64,000 nt of DNA, from NCBI GenBank assembly GCA_965213935.1, contig CBDCAO010000012.1, positions 1,364,001-1,428,000 of the forward strand, in the 5' to 3' direction. The stretch is from Bin52 sp965213935 (GTDB taxonomy: Bacteria > Pseudomonadota > Alphaproteobacteria > Thalassobaculales > Thalassobaculaceae). Made by a program: the position numbers and the translations under genes. Shown in pieces: positions 47,194 through 56,383 of this stretch (the first letter of the stretch is position 1; each line of letters begins with the position of its first letter). Below the pieces are notes generated by a model. It made no database searches, was not told the DNA's origin, and was given only the letters and a program-made list of their open reading frames with translations.

Positions 47194-47496
47194 GTCAGTG
47201 CCCCGGACCCGGGCTGGCCCCGACCGGGGCAGCGCCCGCCTTTCCAATCAATCCGACCCGGAAGCCCTGGCGGTCGTGACGATGACCGGCGTGCCGCTGG
47301 AGGTCACGCAGGCCCGGCGACATGGACCGGCAGCCGGCGCCCGGAAATGCCCGCATCGCCCCGCGCGACCGCGGGCCGTGGACATCGACGCAACCATGCA
47401 CCGACGCGGTGACAGCCCGCAACTCCCCATGGCTGGCCCGAAGCGAACACAACGCTGCCGGTGGTGGTGCGCCACGCTGCTGGCCGCCGGCCGGCC
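47194..47496. other. 303-base gap upstream of the dioxygenase and downstream of ccmI
   Basis: No gene is supported: the open frames on the plus strand are Arg/Pro-rich. It should hold the dioxygenase promoter. No convincing -35/-10 pair or hairpin terminator for the ccm operon is visible; a GC-rich region may hide one. Confidence 0.5.
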
Positions 47497-48747
47497 TTAC
47501 TCCCCTCCCAGCTTCCCGATTTCCCGCTGCAGGACCGCGCGTGCCGGTTCGTCGGGAGGCATGGTCTTCAGCAGGCGGCTCCAGTACTGCCGCGCCCGAC
47601 CGGTCTCGCCGTCGTTCCGGGCGATCATGCCCGCGTACCAGAGTGCGAGCGGCAGTGCGGGGTCGAGTTCGAGCAGGCGGTCGACCAGGGGCCTGAGTTC
47701 GGCGGGCAGTGCGTTGTCCGGCGTCTCGAGCGGATGGAGAGCCCGGACGCGGGCGGACAGGATGTCGATCCGGTCGGGTGCCAGCTCGCTCGCCTTCGCA
47801 TAGGCCTCGAGACCCTCCTTGCGCCGGCCGAGCACCATGTAGGACCTGCCGAGCCGCGCCCAGCCGTCGGGATCATCGGGCTCCTGCTCCAGCCGGTCGG
47901 CCAGGCCCTCGACCATGGCGACGACACGCTCGTGGACCCCGTCGACCTGTTCCCGGGATGCGATGCTGATTCGTTCGTCGAGCTCCGACCGCCATGGCGC
48001 GTCTGCCGGAGTGTCGGCGGCAAGCGCACGCCAGATCCGCAGCGCCGCCGCCCGGTCCTCGCGCTGGTAGGCGGCAAGACCAAGGTGGAATCGAGCCACC
48101 GGATCCAGCGGATTGAGCGAGAGCGTCCGGCGAAACAGTGACTCTGACATATCGCCGATCCGACCATCTTCCATGCTGACCAGCGCAACACCAAGCGCAG
48201 AAAGCACAGCGGGATCCTCGGGCGTGAGGCTTTCCGCCCGGCGCAGTGCGGTGACCGCACGTTCCGGCATGCTGGCGCCAAGGGCGGCGTATCCGAGAGC
48301 GACCCAGGCCTCGGCGTCTTCGGGGGCGTCACGGGTCCGTGCCTCGAGGTCCGCGAGTGACCTGTCCGGCGCCTCCCGGCGTTCGGCATGCTGACCGTCC
48401 GCACGGTCCGGAGATCCGAAGTGTCCGCCGTAGAGCAGCAGCGAGGCTGCAGGCACGAGCAGGACCATAACCACGGCCGCGAGCCGAAGACCGCGATCAG
48501 CCCGTGCCGGCGGCTCGTCGCCGGTTGCAAGGATGCGCCGCTCGATCTCCAGGCGCGCGGCACCGTGGTCCGGCCCGGAGACCAGTCCGGCGGCATGGTC
48601 GCGTTCGAGTTCTGTCAGCTGGTCGCGGTAGATGCGCCGGGCCCGGTCGTCACCCGCAATCCGCTCGGGCGTCCCCGCCACCAGCGGTCGCAGCAACAGC
48701 AGGACGGCAAGGAGACAGACAAGCCCGACAAGCAGCCACAGCGTCAT
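47497..48747 (-). CDS. ccmI: Cytochrome c biogenesis protein CcmI (CycH)
   Basis: A 416-residue assembly protein that guides apocytochrome c to the CcmF/CcmH haem lyase complex. The N-terminal membrane segment (LWLLVGLVCLLAVLLLLRPL) carries the CcmI-1 domain with the RIYRDQLTELERDHAAGLVSG region, a second helix near residue 90, and a C-terminal periplasmic TPR domain from about residue 130. Alpha-proteobacterial CcmI proteins have this double-domain form. Four-base overlap with ccmH (48744-48747) places it last in the ccm operon. Confidence 0.95.
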   Translation of the reverse strand: MTLWLLVGLVCLLAVLLLLRPLVAGTPERIAGDDRARRIYRDQLTELERDHAAGLVSGPDHGAARLEIERRILATGDEPPARADRGLRLAAVVMVLLVPAASLLLYGGHFGSPDRADGQHAERREAPDRSLADLEARTRDAPEDAEAWVALGYAALGASMPERAVTALRRAESLTPEDPAVLSALGVALVSMEDGRIGDMSESLFRRTLSLNPLDPVARFHLGLAAYQREDRAAALRIWRALAADTPADAPWRSELDERISIASREQVDGVHERVVAMVEGLADRLEQEPDDPDGWARLGRSYMVLGRRKEGLEAYAKASELAPDRIDILSARVRALHPLETPDNALPAELRPLVDRLLELDPALPLALWYAGMIARNDGETGRARQYWSRLLKTMPPDEPARAVLQREIGKLGGE

Positions 48748-49223
48748 TGCCGTTCCTCGTCACTGGCCGCGAGTGCTGCAAGTCGCGCATGTTCGTCATC
48801 GCTCAGGGCGACCGGTTCAGCGGGGCTTCGCCGGCGCCGCAGGGCTGCCCACGCGATGGCGACGCCCGCAAGCAGGGCCAGGACCGGGCTCGCCCAGAGC
48901 AGCCAGGTGCCCGGTCTGAAGGGTGGATCAAGCAGCACGAATTCACCGTAGCGCGCGACCAGGAACCGGTGGATCTGCTCGTCGCTCTCACCGGCCACAA
49001 GACGTTCACGGATCAGCAGCCGCAGGTCCTGTGCCAGCGCGGCGTCACTGTCGTCGATCGACTGGTTCTGGCACACCAGACAGCGCACGCCGCGGAAAAG
49101 TCCCCGGGCCCGCTGTTCGAGTACTGCGTCGGCGAAGATTTGGTCGGGCTGGACAGCCTGGACCGGGGGCGCTGCGTGCGGGATCAGCAACAGAAACCCG
49201 ACGATCGCGAGCACCCGCATCAC
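48744..49223 (-). CDS. ccmH: Cytochrome c maturation thiol reductase CcmH (CycL)
   Basis: A 159-residue protein with a signal peptide and the CcmH signature VRCLVCQNQSIDDSDA holding the redox-active CxxC (residues about 47-50), followed by LRLLIRERL and a C-terminal membrane helix (about 102-122). It reduces the apocytochrome haem-binding cysteines. ATG 49223 overlaps ccmG and it is four bases into ccmI, so all three are tightly coupled. Confidence 0.95.
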   Translation of the reverse strand: MMRVLAIVGFLLLIPHAAPPVQAVQPDQIFADAVLEQRARGLFRGVRCLVCQNQSIDDSDAALAQDLRLLIRERLVAGESDEQIHRFLVARYGEFVLLDPPFRPGTWLLWASPVLALLAGVAIAWAALRRRRSPAEPVALSDDEHARLAALAASDEERQ

Positions 49224-49759
49224 GATGCCGGCTCATGCAGGTGCCGGAGCAGCGGCAGGATCTCGTCTTCGAGCACCGTCCGGGTCACGGGGCCGGCGTG
49301 GCGGTACCGGATCCGGCCGTCCCGGTCGATGATGTAGGTCTCCGGAACCCCGTAGACTCCCCATTCGATGGCGGCGTGACCGGTGGTGTCGGTACCGATC
49401 CGCTCGAACGGGTCACCGAGTTCCGCAAGCCATTCCCGGGTCCTGGCCGGGTCATCCTTGTAGCTGACGCCGTGCAGCGTCTCCGACTGCGCCAGTCTCG
49501 TCAGCACCGGATGTTCGGCACGGCACGGCACGCACCACGAGGCGAAGAAATTCACCAGCGTGACCTCGCCGCGCAGATCATCCGACCCAAGACCCGGTTC
49601 GCCTTCGAACAACGGCGGCAGCGTCATGTCCGGAACCGGCCGGTCGATCAGGGCCGAGGGCAGTTCGCCGGGGTCCCGCCCGGTCAGCAGGGGCACCGCA
49701 AAATACCCGGCGACCACGGCGAACAGCACCAGTGGCAGCAGGAAGACGACACGCATCAT
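49220..49759 (-). CDS. ccmG: Thiol:disulfide interchange protein CcmG/DsbE
   Basis: A 179-residue membrane-anchored thioredoxin with an N-terminal anchor (VFLLPLVLFAVVAGYF) and the WCVPC active site at about residues 78-82 in VNFFASWCVPCRAEHP. It passes electrons to CcmH. It follows ccmF by six bases and precedes ccmH with a four-base overlap. Confidence 0.95.
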   Translation of the reverse strand: MMRVVFLLPLVLFAVVAGYFAVPLLTGRDPGELPSALIDRPVPDMTLPPLFEGEPGLGSDDLRGEVTLVNFFASWCVPCRAEHPVLTRLAQSETLHGVSYKDDPARTREWLAELGDPFERIGTDTTGHAAIEWGVYGVPETYIIDRDGRIRYRHAGPVTRTVLEDEILPLLRHLHEPAS

Positions 49760-49765
49760 GTGCGC

Positions 49766-51745
49766 TCAGTCCCCGCCGGCGGGTTGTGTCATCGGCCCCA
49801 CGGTACGCCGCGGCGCGCCGACACGCAGCCTGCGATCGGACAATGACACCAGGCCGCCGGTCACCATCATCAGCGCTCCGGCCCAGATCCACGGGACCAG
49901 CGGCGCATGCCACAGCCGCAGCGTGCGGTGTTGTGGGGTGCGGCCCTCGCCGACGGCGGCGTAAAGGTCGCCGAGCGGACGGCTGCGGATCGCCGCTTCG
50001 GTGGTTCGCATTCCCTGGACCGGGTAGAAGCGGCGTTCGGGCCGCAACTCTCCGATCGCCTCGCCATCGCGCTCCACCCTGAGGCGCACGACCTCGGCCT
50101 CGTAGTTGGGACCGCTCCCGGACCTGATGTCCTCGAGCACCACCCGGTAGCCGGCGAGTTCCGCGACCGCTCCGGGCGTGGCATCAACCACGACCTCGCG
50201 CCGCCAGAAGCTGTCGCCGACCGCCCCGCAGATGAAGACGGCAAGACCGAGATGGGCCAGCGTCATGCCATGGGCTGAGCGGGGCAGCCCGATGATCCGG
50301 GCCGCGGTGCCCCGGCGCCGGAACAGTCCGACCCGCCCGGTCCATTCGATCAGGGTCGAAGCGGCCAGCCAGGCCGCAAGCGCGAGGCCGATGACCGGTC
50401 CCGGGTGGTGGCCGTGCTGCAGCAGCCAGGTGAGCAGGGCCACGGCGACAGCCACCAGGGCCGCCGCGCGGAGCCGGGTCAACACGCCCTCGAGGTCGGC
50501 CCGTTTCCAAGCGAGCAGGGGTCCGATACCGGCCAGCAGAACGAGCGGCAGCATGACCGGAACAAAGGTGGAGTGAAAGAACGGTGGTCCGACCGAGACC
50601 TTCTCGCCGGTGGCCGCATCGAGAAACAGCGGGTAGAGCGTTCCCACGCAGACCGTGGCGGTCGCGGTTGCAAGCAGCAGGTTGTTGGCAACCAGCCCGC
50701 CCTCGCGGCTGATCGGCCGGAACAGGTTGCCCGGGGCCATCGTGGGAGCGCGGAACGCGAACAGGGCCAGCGCGCCGCCGATGGTCACGGCCAGCAGCAC
50801 CAGGATGTAGAGACCGCGGTCGGGATCGACCGCGAACGCGTGCACCGAGGTCAGCACCCCGGATCGCACCAGGAAGGTCCCCATCAGGCTGAAGCCGAAG
50901 GCGACGATGGCGAGCAGGATGGTCCAGCTCTTCAGCGCATCCCGCTTCTCGACCACGATGGCCGAGTGCAACAGTGCGGTGCCGGCGAGCCAGGGCATGA
51001 AGCTCGCGTTTTCGACCGGATCCCAGTACCACCATCCGCCCCAGCCGAGCTCGTAGTAGGCCCACCAGCTACCGAGCGCGATCCCGGCGGTCAGGGCGGA
51101 CCAGGCGGCGAGCGTCCACGGCCGGACCCAGCGTGCCCATGCCGGGTCGACCCTGCCCTCGATCAGGGCGGCGACGGAGAACGAGAACGCGACCGAAAAC
51201 CCGACGTATCCGAGGTAGAGCATCGGCGGGTGGAACGCGAGCCCCGGATCCTGCAGCAGCGGGTTGAGATCGCGTCCGTCCGCCGGAACCGGATCGAGTC
51301 TCAGGAACGGATTCGAGGTCAGCAGGATGAAGCCGAGGAACCCGGCCCCGAGCAGTCCCTGGATGGCGAGCACTCTCGCCTTCAGGACCGCCGGCAACCC
51401 GTGTCCGCGCAGGGCGACCGCCAGCCCGAAGGCCGCCAGCACCAGGACCCACAGCAGCATCGAGCCTTCGTGGTTTCCCCAGACTCCGCTGACCTTGTAG
51501 AGCATGGGTTTCATGGAATGGGAGTTTTCGGCAACGTTCAGGACCGAGAAGTCGGACGTCACATAGGCGTGGGTGAGTGCTGCGAAGGCGCCCGCAAGCG
51601 CGAGCAACTGCACCAGTGCCGCCGAACGCCCGAGCTCCATGAGTGCGCGGTCGCGCCGTGCTGCGCCCACCAGCGGGACGGTGCCCTGGAGCAGGGCGAC
51701 CAGGAAGGCGAGGACCAGGGCGTGGTGCCCGAGTTCGATGATCAT
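49766..51745 (-). CDS. ccmF: Haem lyase subunit CcmF
   Basis: A 659-residue multi-spanning membrane protein. The haem-handling tryptophan-rich domain is WGGWWYWDPVENASFMPWL, and several HxxH-type histidines lie on the periplasmic side. With CcmH and CcmI it forms the haem lyase that attaches haem to apocytochrome cysteines. The ATG at 51745 (MIIELGHHALVLA) overlaps the ccmE stop (ATGA), which supports this start over the earlier in-frame one at 51760. Confidence 0.96.
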   Translation of the reverse strand: MIIELGHHALVLAFLVALLQGTVPLVGAARRDRALMELGRSAALVQLLALAGAFAALTHAYVTSDFSVLNVAENSHSMKPMLYKVSGVWGNHEGSMLLWVLVLAAFGLAVALRGHGLPAVLKARVLAIQGLLGAGFLGFILLTSNPFLRLDPVPADGRDLNPLLQDPGLAFHPPMLYLGYVGFSVAFSFSVAALIEGRVDPAWARWVRPWTLAAWSALTAGIALGSWWAYYELGWGGWWYWDPVENASFMPWLAGTALLHSAIVVEKRDALKSWTILLAIVAFGFSLMGTFLVRSGVLTSVHAFAVDPDRGLYILVLLAVTIGGALALFAFRAPTMAPGNLFRPISREGGLVANNLLLATATATVCVGTLYPLFLDAATGEKVSVGPPFFHSTFVPVMLPLVLLAGIGPLLAWKRADLEGVLTRLRAAALVAVAVALLTWLLQHGHHPGPVIGLALAAWLAASTLIEWTGRVGLFRRRGTAARIIGLPRSAHGMTLAHLGLAVFICGAVGDSFWRREVVVDATPGAVAELAGYRVVLEDIRSGSGPNYEAEVVRLRVERDGEAIGELRPERRFYPVQGMRTTEAAIRSRPLGDLYAAVGEGRTPQHRTLRLWHAPLVPWIWAGALMMVTGGLVSLSDRRLRVGAPRRTVGPMTQPAGGD

Positions 51746-52173
51746 GAGCCCCCCTGCCATGTGCCGGCCTTGCGCAGGGCGTCCGCCACCTCCTTCGGCA
51801 TGTAGGTCTCGTCGTGCTTGGCCAGGACCTCGTCCGCCTCCAGCATGCCGTTGACCAGCAGGCCCGAGGCGACAACGCCCTGGCCTTCGCGAATGAGATC
51901 GGGCAGGAGACCCCGGTAGCTGACCTGGACCGTCGCCCTGAGATCGGTAATGCGAAACCGGATCGGCGTGCCGCCGCGCTCAAGGCTTCCCTGTTCGATC
52001 AGCCCGCCGATCCTTATCCTGCCTTCCGGTACCCGCTCCTGCGCCTGCAGCTCGCTCGGAGCGAAGAAGAAGACAACCGTATCCTCGAGTGCCACCAGCA
52101 CCAGTCCCGCCGCCCCGGCGAGCAGCAGAAGGCCGACACCAACAAAGGTGAGACGCCTGTGCTTTGCCTTCAC
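51742..52173 (-). CDS. ccmE: Haem chaperone CcmE
   Basis: A 143-residue haem chaperone. A single membrane anchor (LLLLAGAAGLVLVAL) precedes an OB-fold. The covalent haem His lies in KHDETYMPKEV, the HxxxY motif of CcmE. It carries haem from CcmABCD to CcmF. Start at GTG 52173, which overlaps the ccmD stop; an in-frame extension to 52275 is not CcmE-like. Confidence 0.95.
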   Translation of the reverse strand: MKAKHRRLTFVGVGLLLLAGAAGLVLVALEDTVVFFFAPSELQAQERVPEGRIRIGGLIEQGSLERGGTPIRFRITDLRATVQVSYRGLLPDLIREGQGVVASGLLVNGMLEADEVLAKHDETYMPKEVADALRKAGTWQGGS

Positions 52174-52388
52174 GACCGGGTACCGCCTGACCGGCGCCGA
52201 CGGCGTCCGCCGGTTGCGGCCTCGAGTTCGGACAGCTGGCGGCGGCGCACCGACCGTTCGCGCAGTGACAGACACAACAGACCGATCAGCACGGTCACGG
52301 CCACGGCATAGGCGGCCCAGACGAATCCGGCGTGGCCGCCCAGATCGACTGTTCCGATGATGACCTCTCTCCTGTGGAAATGACCCAT
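52170..52388 (-). CDS. ccmD: Haem exporter subunit CcmD
   Basis: A small 72-residue protein with one membrane helix. The segment TVDLGGHAGFVWAAYAVAV followed by LIGLLCLSLRE is typical of CcmD, and it ends in a basic tail RRRRRSGGTRS. CcmD stabilises the CcmC-CcmE complex. It falls between ccmC and ccmE and overlaps the ccmE start (GTGA). The start is uncertain: ATG 52388 gives 72 residues, but an AGGAGAG Shine-Dalgarno-like sequence inside the frame stands only a few bases before an ATC ATC pair, so a shorter product is possible. Confidence 0.88.
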   Translation of the reverse strand: MGHFHRREVIIGTVDLGGHAGFVWAAYAVAVTVLIGLLCLSLRERSVRRRQLSELEAATGGRRRRRSGGTRS

Positions 52389-52411
52389 CCGAACCGTGGC
52401 GGGCCGTGATC

Positions 52412-53146
52412 TCACGCCCGCAGACCGGCCGTACCGCGGGCGACCCGGCCGAGCGCCCTGCTCCGGCGCACCAGCATGGCCGATTGCATGCGAATGATCA
52501 GCACAGCAAGGAAATACATGAACAGTCCCGCAACCATCAACAGCAGCGGGACCAGCATCGATGAATGGATCGCCGGCGCATCCAGGCGTGTCAGGCTGGC
52601 CGGCTGGTGCAGCGTGTTCCACCAGTCGACCGAAAACTTGATGATCGGAATGTTGATCACGCCGGCCAGCGCCAGCACCGCGCCGGCCCTGGCGCCGCGC
52701 TCGGGGTCGTCGAAGGCGTTCACAAGCGCGATGTAGCCGAGGTAGAGGAACAGCAGCACCAGCACCGAGGTGAGCCGGGCATCCCAGACCCACCAGGTCC
52801 CCCAGGTCGGCTGGCCCCAGATCGCACCGGTGGCAAGCGCCATCGCGGTAAACGCGGCTCCGATCGGTGCGGCTGCCTGGGCAACCACGTCGGCCAGGGG
52901 ATGTTTCCAGATGAGGAAACTCGCGCTGCCCGCGGCAACCACCATGTAGATGAACATCGAAAGCCACGCCGACGGCACGTGGACATACATGATCCGCACC
53001 GTCTCGCCCTGCTGGTAGTCGGGCGGAGAGACGACGAGCGCCTGCCACAGGCCGGCAGCGAGAAAGACCGCCGCGGCCGCGACGGTCCACGGCAGGACCG
53101 CGCCAGCGAGCCGCATGAACCGGGTCGGGTTTGCCAGGGCGTGCAT
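52412..53146 (-). CDS. ccmC: Haem exporter subunit CcmC
   Basis: A 244-residue membrane protein with six helices and the haem-handling WWD motif WGTWWVWDARLTS near residue 125. It delivers haem to CcmE with CcmD. It lies 15 bases downstream of ccmB and 23 upstream of ccmD. Confidence 0.96.
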   Translation of the reverse strand: MHALANPTRFMRLAGAVLPWTVAAAAVFLAAGLWQALVVSPPDYQQGETVRIMYVHVPSAWLSMFIYMVVAAGSASFLIWKHPLADVVAQAAAPIGAAFTAMALATGAIWGQPTWGTWWVWDARLTSVLVLLFLYLGYIALVNAFDDPERGARAGAVLALAGVINIPIIKFSVDWWNTLHQPASLTRLDAPAIHSSMLVPLLLMVAGLFMYFLAVLIIRMQSAMLVRRSRALGRVARGTAGLRA

Positions 53147-53161
53147 GGTGCAGGTTCTGCC

Positions 53162-53809
53162 CTAGAGTACTGACTGTCGCAAGGCCGCAGCAGTGGCCCA
53201 CGGACACAGCGCGAGTGCGCCCAGCAGCATGGCGGCGAGAAACAGCACCGGGGCCGCGCCGTTCGCCGGATCGGTCGCCGCCACGCCGAAGATCAGCACC
53301 GGAATGACAAGCGGCAGGATCAGCAGCGCGGTCAGGACACCGGCACGGCGCGCGCCGAGCACCAGCGCCGCCCCGAGTGCGCCGAGCAGGCTCAGGATCG
53401 GCGTGCCCAGCGCCATTCCCGCCAGCAATCCGGGCAGCGAACCTTCCGGAAGCTGCAGCGCGAGGCCGAGCAGCGGGGCCAGTACCAGGATCGGGACCCC
53501 GGCGGTCAGCCAGTGCGCGATCACCTTGGCCAGCACCACGAGTTCGAGCGGGACCGGCGAGAGGATCAGGAGGACGAGTCCGCCGTCGTCATGATCGGGC
53601 TGGAACAGCCGGTCGAGCGACAGCATGGCCGCGAGCAGGGCCGCGGTCCACAGCACACCGCCCGCCAGGTCGCCCAATGTCCGGGGCCCGACCCCGAATG
53701 CAAACAGCGTTGCGACCAGGGCGAAAAAGGCGAGGACCGCCGAGATGTCGCTGAGGTGCCGCAGGCCGGTGCGCAGCTCCCGCAGGATGATGGCGAAGAA
53801 CCCGGTCAC
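53162..53809 (-). CDS. ccmB: Haem exporter subunit CcmB
   Basis: A 215-residue ABC-transporter permease subunit with six hydrophobic segments, first near ILRELRTGLRHLS. With CcmA it forms the ABC component that releases holo-CcmE from CcmC. Its GTG start overlaps the ccmA stop by four bases. Confidence 0.95.
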   Translation of the reverse strand: MTGFFAIILRELRTGLRHLSDISAVLAFFALVATLFAFGVGPRTLGDLAGGVLWTAALLAAMLSLDRLFQPDHDDGGLVLLILSPVPLELVVLAKVIAHWLTAGVPILVLAPLLGLALQLPEGSLPGLLAGMALGTPILSLLGALGAALVLGARRAGVLTALLILPLVIPVLIFGVAATDPANGAAPVLFLAAMLLGALALCPWATAAALRQSVL

Positions 53810-54468
53810 GATTCGTGCTCCGGCACCTGCCTGCCGGCCCGGTCGAGTTCGAGCCCGCGCACCGGGTTGTCAAGCTCTACGGGCGTGTGGGTCGCGATCA
53901 CCACGAGGCCTCCCGACCGTCGGTGACGTGCAACCGCGGCTTGCAGGGATGCGAGGCCCGACAGGTCAAGACCGACCGCGGGCTCGTCGAGCAACCAGAT
54001 GTCGGCGGGTGTGGCAAGGAGACGCGCCAGCGCCAGCCGGCGCTGCTGGCCCGACGAGAGTGCCTGGACCGGCAGGTCCCGCAGGTGGAGCAGGTCGAAC
54101 CTCGCCAGCGCCAGCAGACAGCGCTGTCGCGATACGGGAGCGCGGACCCTCGACCAGAAAAGCAAATCCTCCCGGGCGGTGAGGATCGCCCTGGAGCCGG
54201 TGCGGTGCCCGATGTGATGCAACCGGCCGGCATGTGCGCTGGGATCGTCCCGGATGTCCCGGCCTTGCCAGTCGAGGCGGCCGGCCGACGGCGTTCGCAG
54301 GCCGGCCATCACCTGCAGCAGGCTGGTCTTGCCGCTGCCGTTCGGCCCGGTGAGCAGCAGTGCGTCACCGGGCCAGAGCGCGAAACCGACTCCGTGGAAC
54401 AGCTCGTGGCCGCCGCGTCGACAGGCGATGTCCTCGCCGCGGAAGAGAGGCGCTTCCCCCGCTGTCAC
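53806..54468 (-). CDS. ccmA: Haem exporter ATPase CcmA
   Basis: A 220-residue ABC ATPase. Walker A is LLLTGPNGSGKTSLLQV (about residues 33-49), the signature is LSSGQQRRLALARLLA and Walker B is IWLLDEPAVGLD. Start at GTG 54468, preceded by GGGAG eight bases upstream; an in-frame extension to 54534 is poor. First gene of the ccm operon. It hydrolyses ATP to release haem-loaded CcmE. The promoter should lie in 54469-54607. Confidence 0.95.
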   Translation of the reverse strand: MTAGEAPLFRGEDIACRRGGHELFHGVGFALWPGDALLLTGPNGSGKTSLLQVMAGLRTPSAGRLDWQGRDIRDDPSAHAGRLHHIGHRTGSRAILTAREDLLFWSRVRAPVSRQRCLLALARFDLLHLRDLPVQALSSGQQRRLALARLLATPADIWLLDEPAVGLDLSGLASLQAAVARHRRSGGLVVIATHTPVELDNPVRGLELDRAGRQVPEHES

Positions 54469-54607
54469 CCGGGTCTCCCGCCGGGACCGGCGAGCGCCCG
54501 CGACACGTTTCGGGTGCACCGGGCTGTCATGCACCCCTCCCGAACAAGAACCGTGCGATCACCCGGCGACCCGGTGCGGCCGGAACACGGTCATCGATCC
54601 CCGGACT

Positions 54608-56305
54608 TCACCGGGCCAGCGGGCCGCGCAGGAACCGGCCGGGCAGGGCGCCGGTGTGCTCGTTGTCGACCAGCACGGCGCTCCCGCCGACCACCGTCGC
54701 CCGGATCCCGGTGCTGTACTGCTTGAGGCGCCGGGCGCCGCCGGGCAGGTCGGAGACCACCGTCGGCATCTGCGCACCGACGGTTTCGGGGTCAAGCACC
54801 ACGATGTCGGCCACCATGCCCTCCCTGAGCAGGCCGCGGTCATGGAAGCCCCACCGGGTCGCCGTGTCGTAGGTGATGAACCGGATCGCCTCCTCCAGTG
54901 TGAATTCCTGTTCCTGGCGCACCCAGTGGCTCAGCAGGTGTGTCTGCATGGAGCTGTCCATGATCTGGGAGACGTGAGCGCCGGAATCCGAGAAGGTAAC
55001 GCAGGAGTGCGGGTGTCGCATCAGGGCCAGCGCGTCCTCCATGTTCTCGTTGGCCAGCGGCTGGCGGAAGAACACCTTCATGTCGTTTTCGAGCGCGATG
55101 TCGATGAGCGCTTCTGCCGGTGCCACGCCCCGTTCGGCGGCGATGGTGGCCATGGTCGGGTGTGGCAGGGCAATCTTGTCGACGACATGGAAGATGTCCC
55201 ATTCCGGCGGCTGGGCTTCCGCTCCCACCACTTCCGGACCCTCGTAGGGCCGACTTGCGACATCGATCAGCCTGCGCCGGGTGTCCGGGTCGCGAAGTGC
55301 CGCCATCTGCCCCTCCAGCGGCAGTTTCCGGACGTCGCGCCATACGTCCCAGCTGTCGAAGGGCATGTTGGTCTCGAACGAGAGGATCGAGTTGATCTCG
55401 CGGCTGTGCACCTGGGTGAACATCCGCGCGCCGGTCAGGTTCCGCTCTTCGATGATCTTGTAGAGCACCTTCCACTGCCCGGGATACTTGCGCCGTGACA
55501 GGCTGCCGAAGGTGATCGGGCGGCCGGACTCGGCCGAGAGGTCGGCGAGCCGGTGGTAAACGTCCTGCATGTGGTCAAGCGACCCGCGCTCCATCGCAAG
55601 CTGGAAGATCCCGGCCCCGGTCTCGCCCATCGCGTTGACCAGGACCCGCACCTCCTCGAAGTCGGCAACTCGGCTCGCGACAAGCCGGTCATCCGAGGTG
55701 AGGTGGCTCGGGCTGCGCGAGGTCGAGAACCCGAGCGCACCGGCACGGACCGCCTCCTGAACCTGGTGCGTCATCGCGCGCAGGTCGTCGTCGCGGGCCT
55801 GGTCCTCGAAGGCGCGTTCTCCCATCACGTGGGTGCGCAGGGCCGAGTGCCCGATGTAGCCGGCGTAGTTGATCGCCTTGGGCAGGCGGTCGATCACGTC
55901 CATGAACTCGGGAAAGGTCTCCCACTGCCAGGTGATGCCCTCGAGCATGGCGGCCCGGCTGATGTCTTCCGCCCGTTCGAGGTTGCGGAACACGAAGTCG
56001 ACCTCGGCCTCCCGGCAGGGCGCGATGGTAAAACCGCAGTTCCCCATCACGGCCGTCGTGACACCGTGGTAGCAGGAGCAGCTGCCGAGCTGGTCCCAGA
56101 AGATCTGGGCATCCATGTGGGTATGGCCATCGACGAAGCCAGGGGTCACCACGTGGCCCTCGGCGTCGATCACCTTGTCGGCGGGCTCGCTGATCCTGCC
56201 GATCGTGGTGATGATCCCGTCTTTCACGCCGATGTCGGCACGGTAGCGTGCCATGCCGGATCCATCGATCACCATGCCGTTCCTGACCACCAGGTCGAAG
56301 CCCAT
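54608..56305 (-). CDS. N-acyl-D-amino-acid deacylase family amidohydrolase
   Basis: A 565-residue amidohydrolase of the D-aminoacylase type. The N-terminal strand DLVVRNGMVIDGSGMARY, the metal-site FVDGHTHMDAQIFWDQ, the GVTTAVMGNCGFTIAPCR loop and the C-terminal FSDSGAHVSQIMD (metal-ligand Asp) fit the family; the C-terminal small barrel is present. The usual reaction is hydrolysis of N-acyl-D-amino acids, but relatives use dihydropyrimidines and other amides. ATG 56305 with GGGAG six bases upstream is chosen over ATG 56308; both are in frame. It is divergent from fdhD at 56384. Confidence 0.9.
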   Translation of the reverse strand: MGFDLVVRNGMVIDGSGMARYRADIGVKDGIITTIGRISEPADKVIDAEGHVVTPGFVDGHTHMDAQIFWDQLGSCSCYHGVTTAVMGNCGFTIAPCREAEVDFVFRNLERAEDISRAAMLEGITWQWETFPEFMDVIDRLPKAINYAGYIGHSALRTHVMGERAFEDQARDDDLRAMTHQVQEAVRAGALGFSTSRSPSHLTSDDRLVASRVADFEEVRVLVNAMGETGAGIFQLAMERGSLDHMQDVYHRLADLSAESGRPITFGSLSRRKYPGQWKVLYKIIEERNLTGARMFTQVHSREINSILSFETNMPFDSWDVWRDVRKLPLEGQMAALRDPDTRRRLIDVASRPYEGPEVVGAEAQPPEWDIFHVVDKIALPHPTMATIAAERGVAPAEALIDIALENDMKVFFRQPLANENMEDALALMRHPHSCVTFSDSGAHVSQIMDSSMQTHLLSHWVRQEQEFTLEEAIRFITYDTATRWGFHDRGLLREGMVADIVVLDPETVGAQMPTVVSDLPGGARRLKQYSTGIRATVVGGSAVLVDNEHTGALPGRFLRGPLAR

Positions 56306-56383
56306 CATTCTCTCCCGTCCACATCTGTGCCGTCGCAGGCCGGCATTATTGCGCGCGGGTGCGATCTTCGCCACAGTGCCGGC

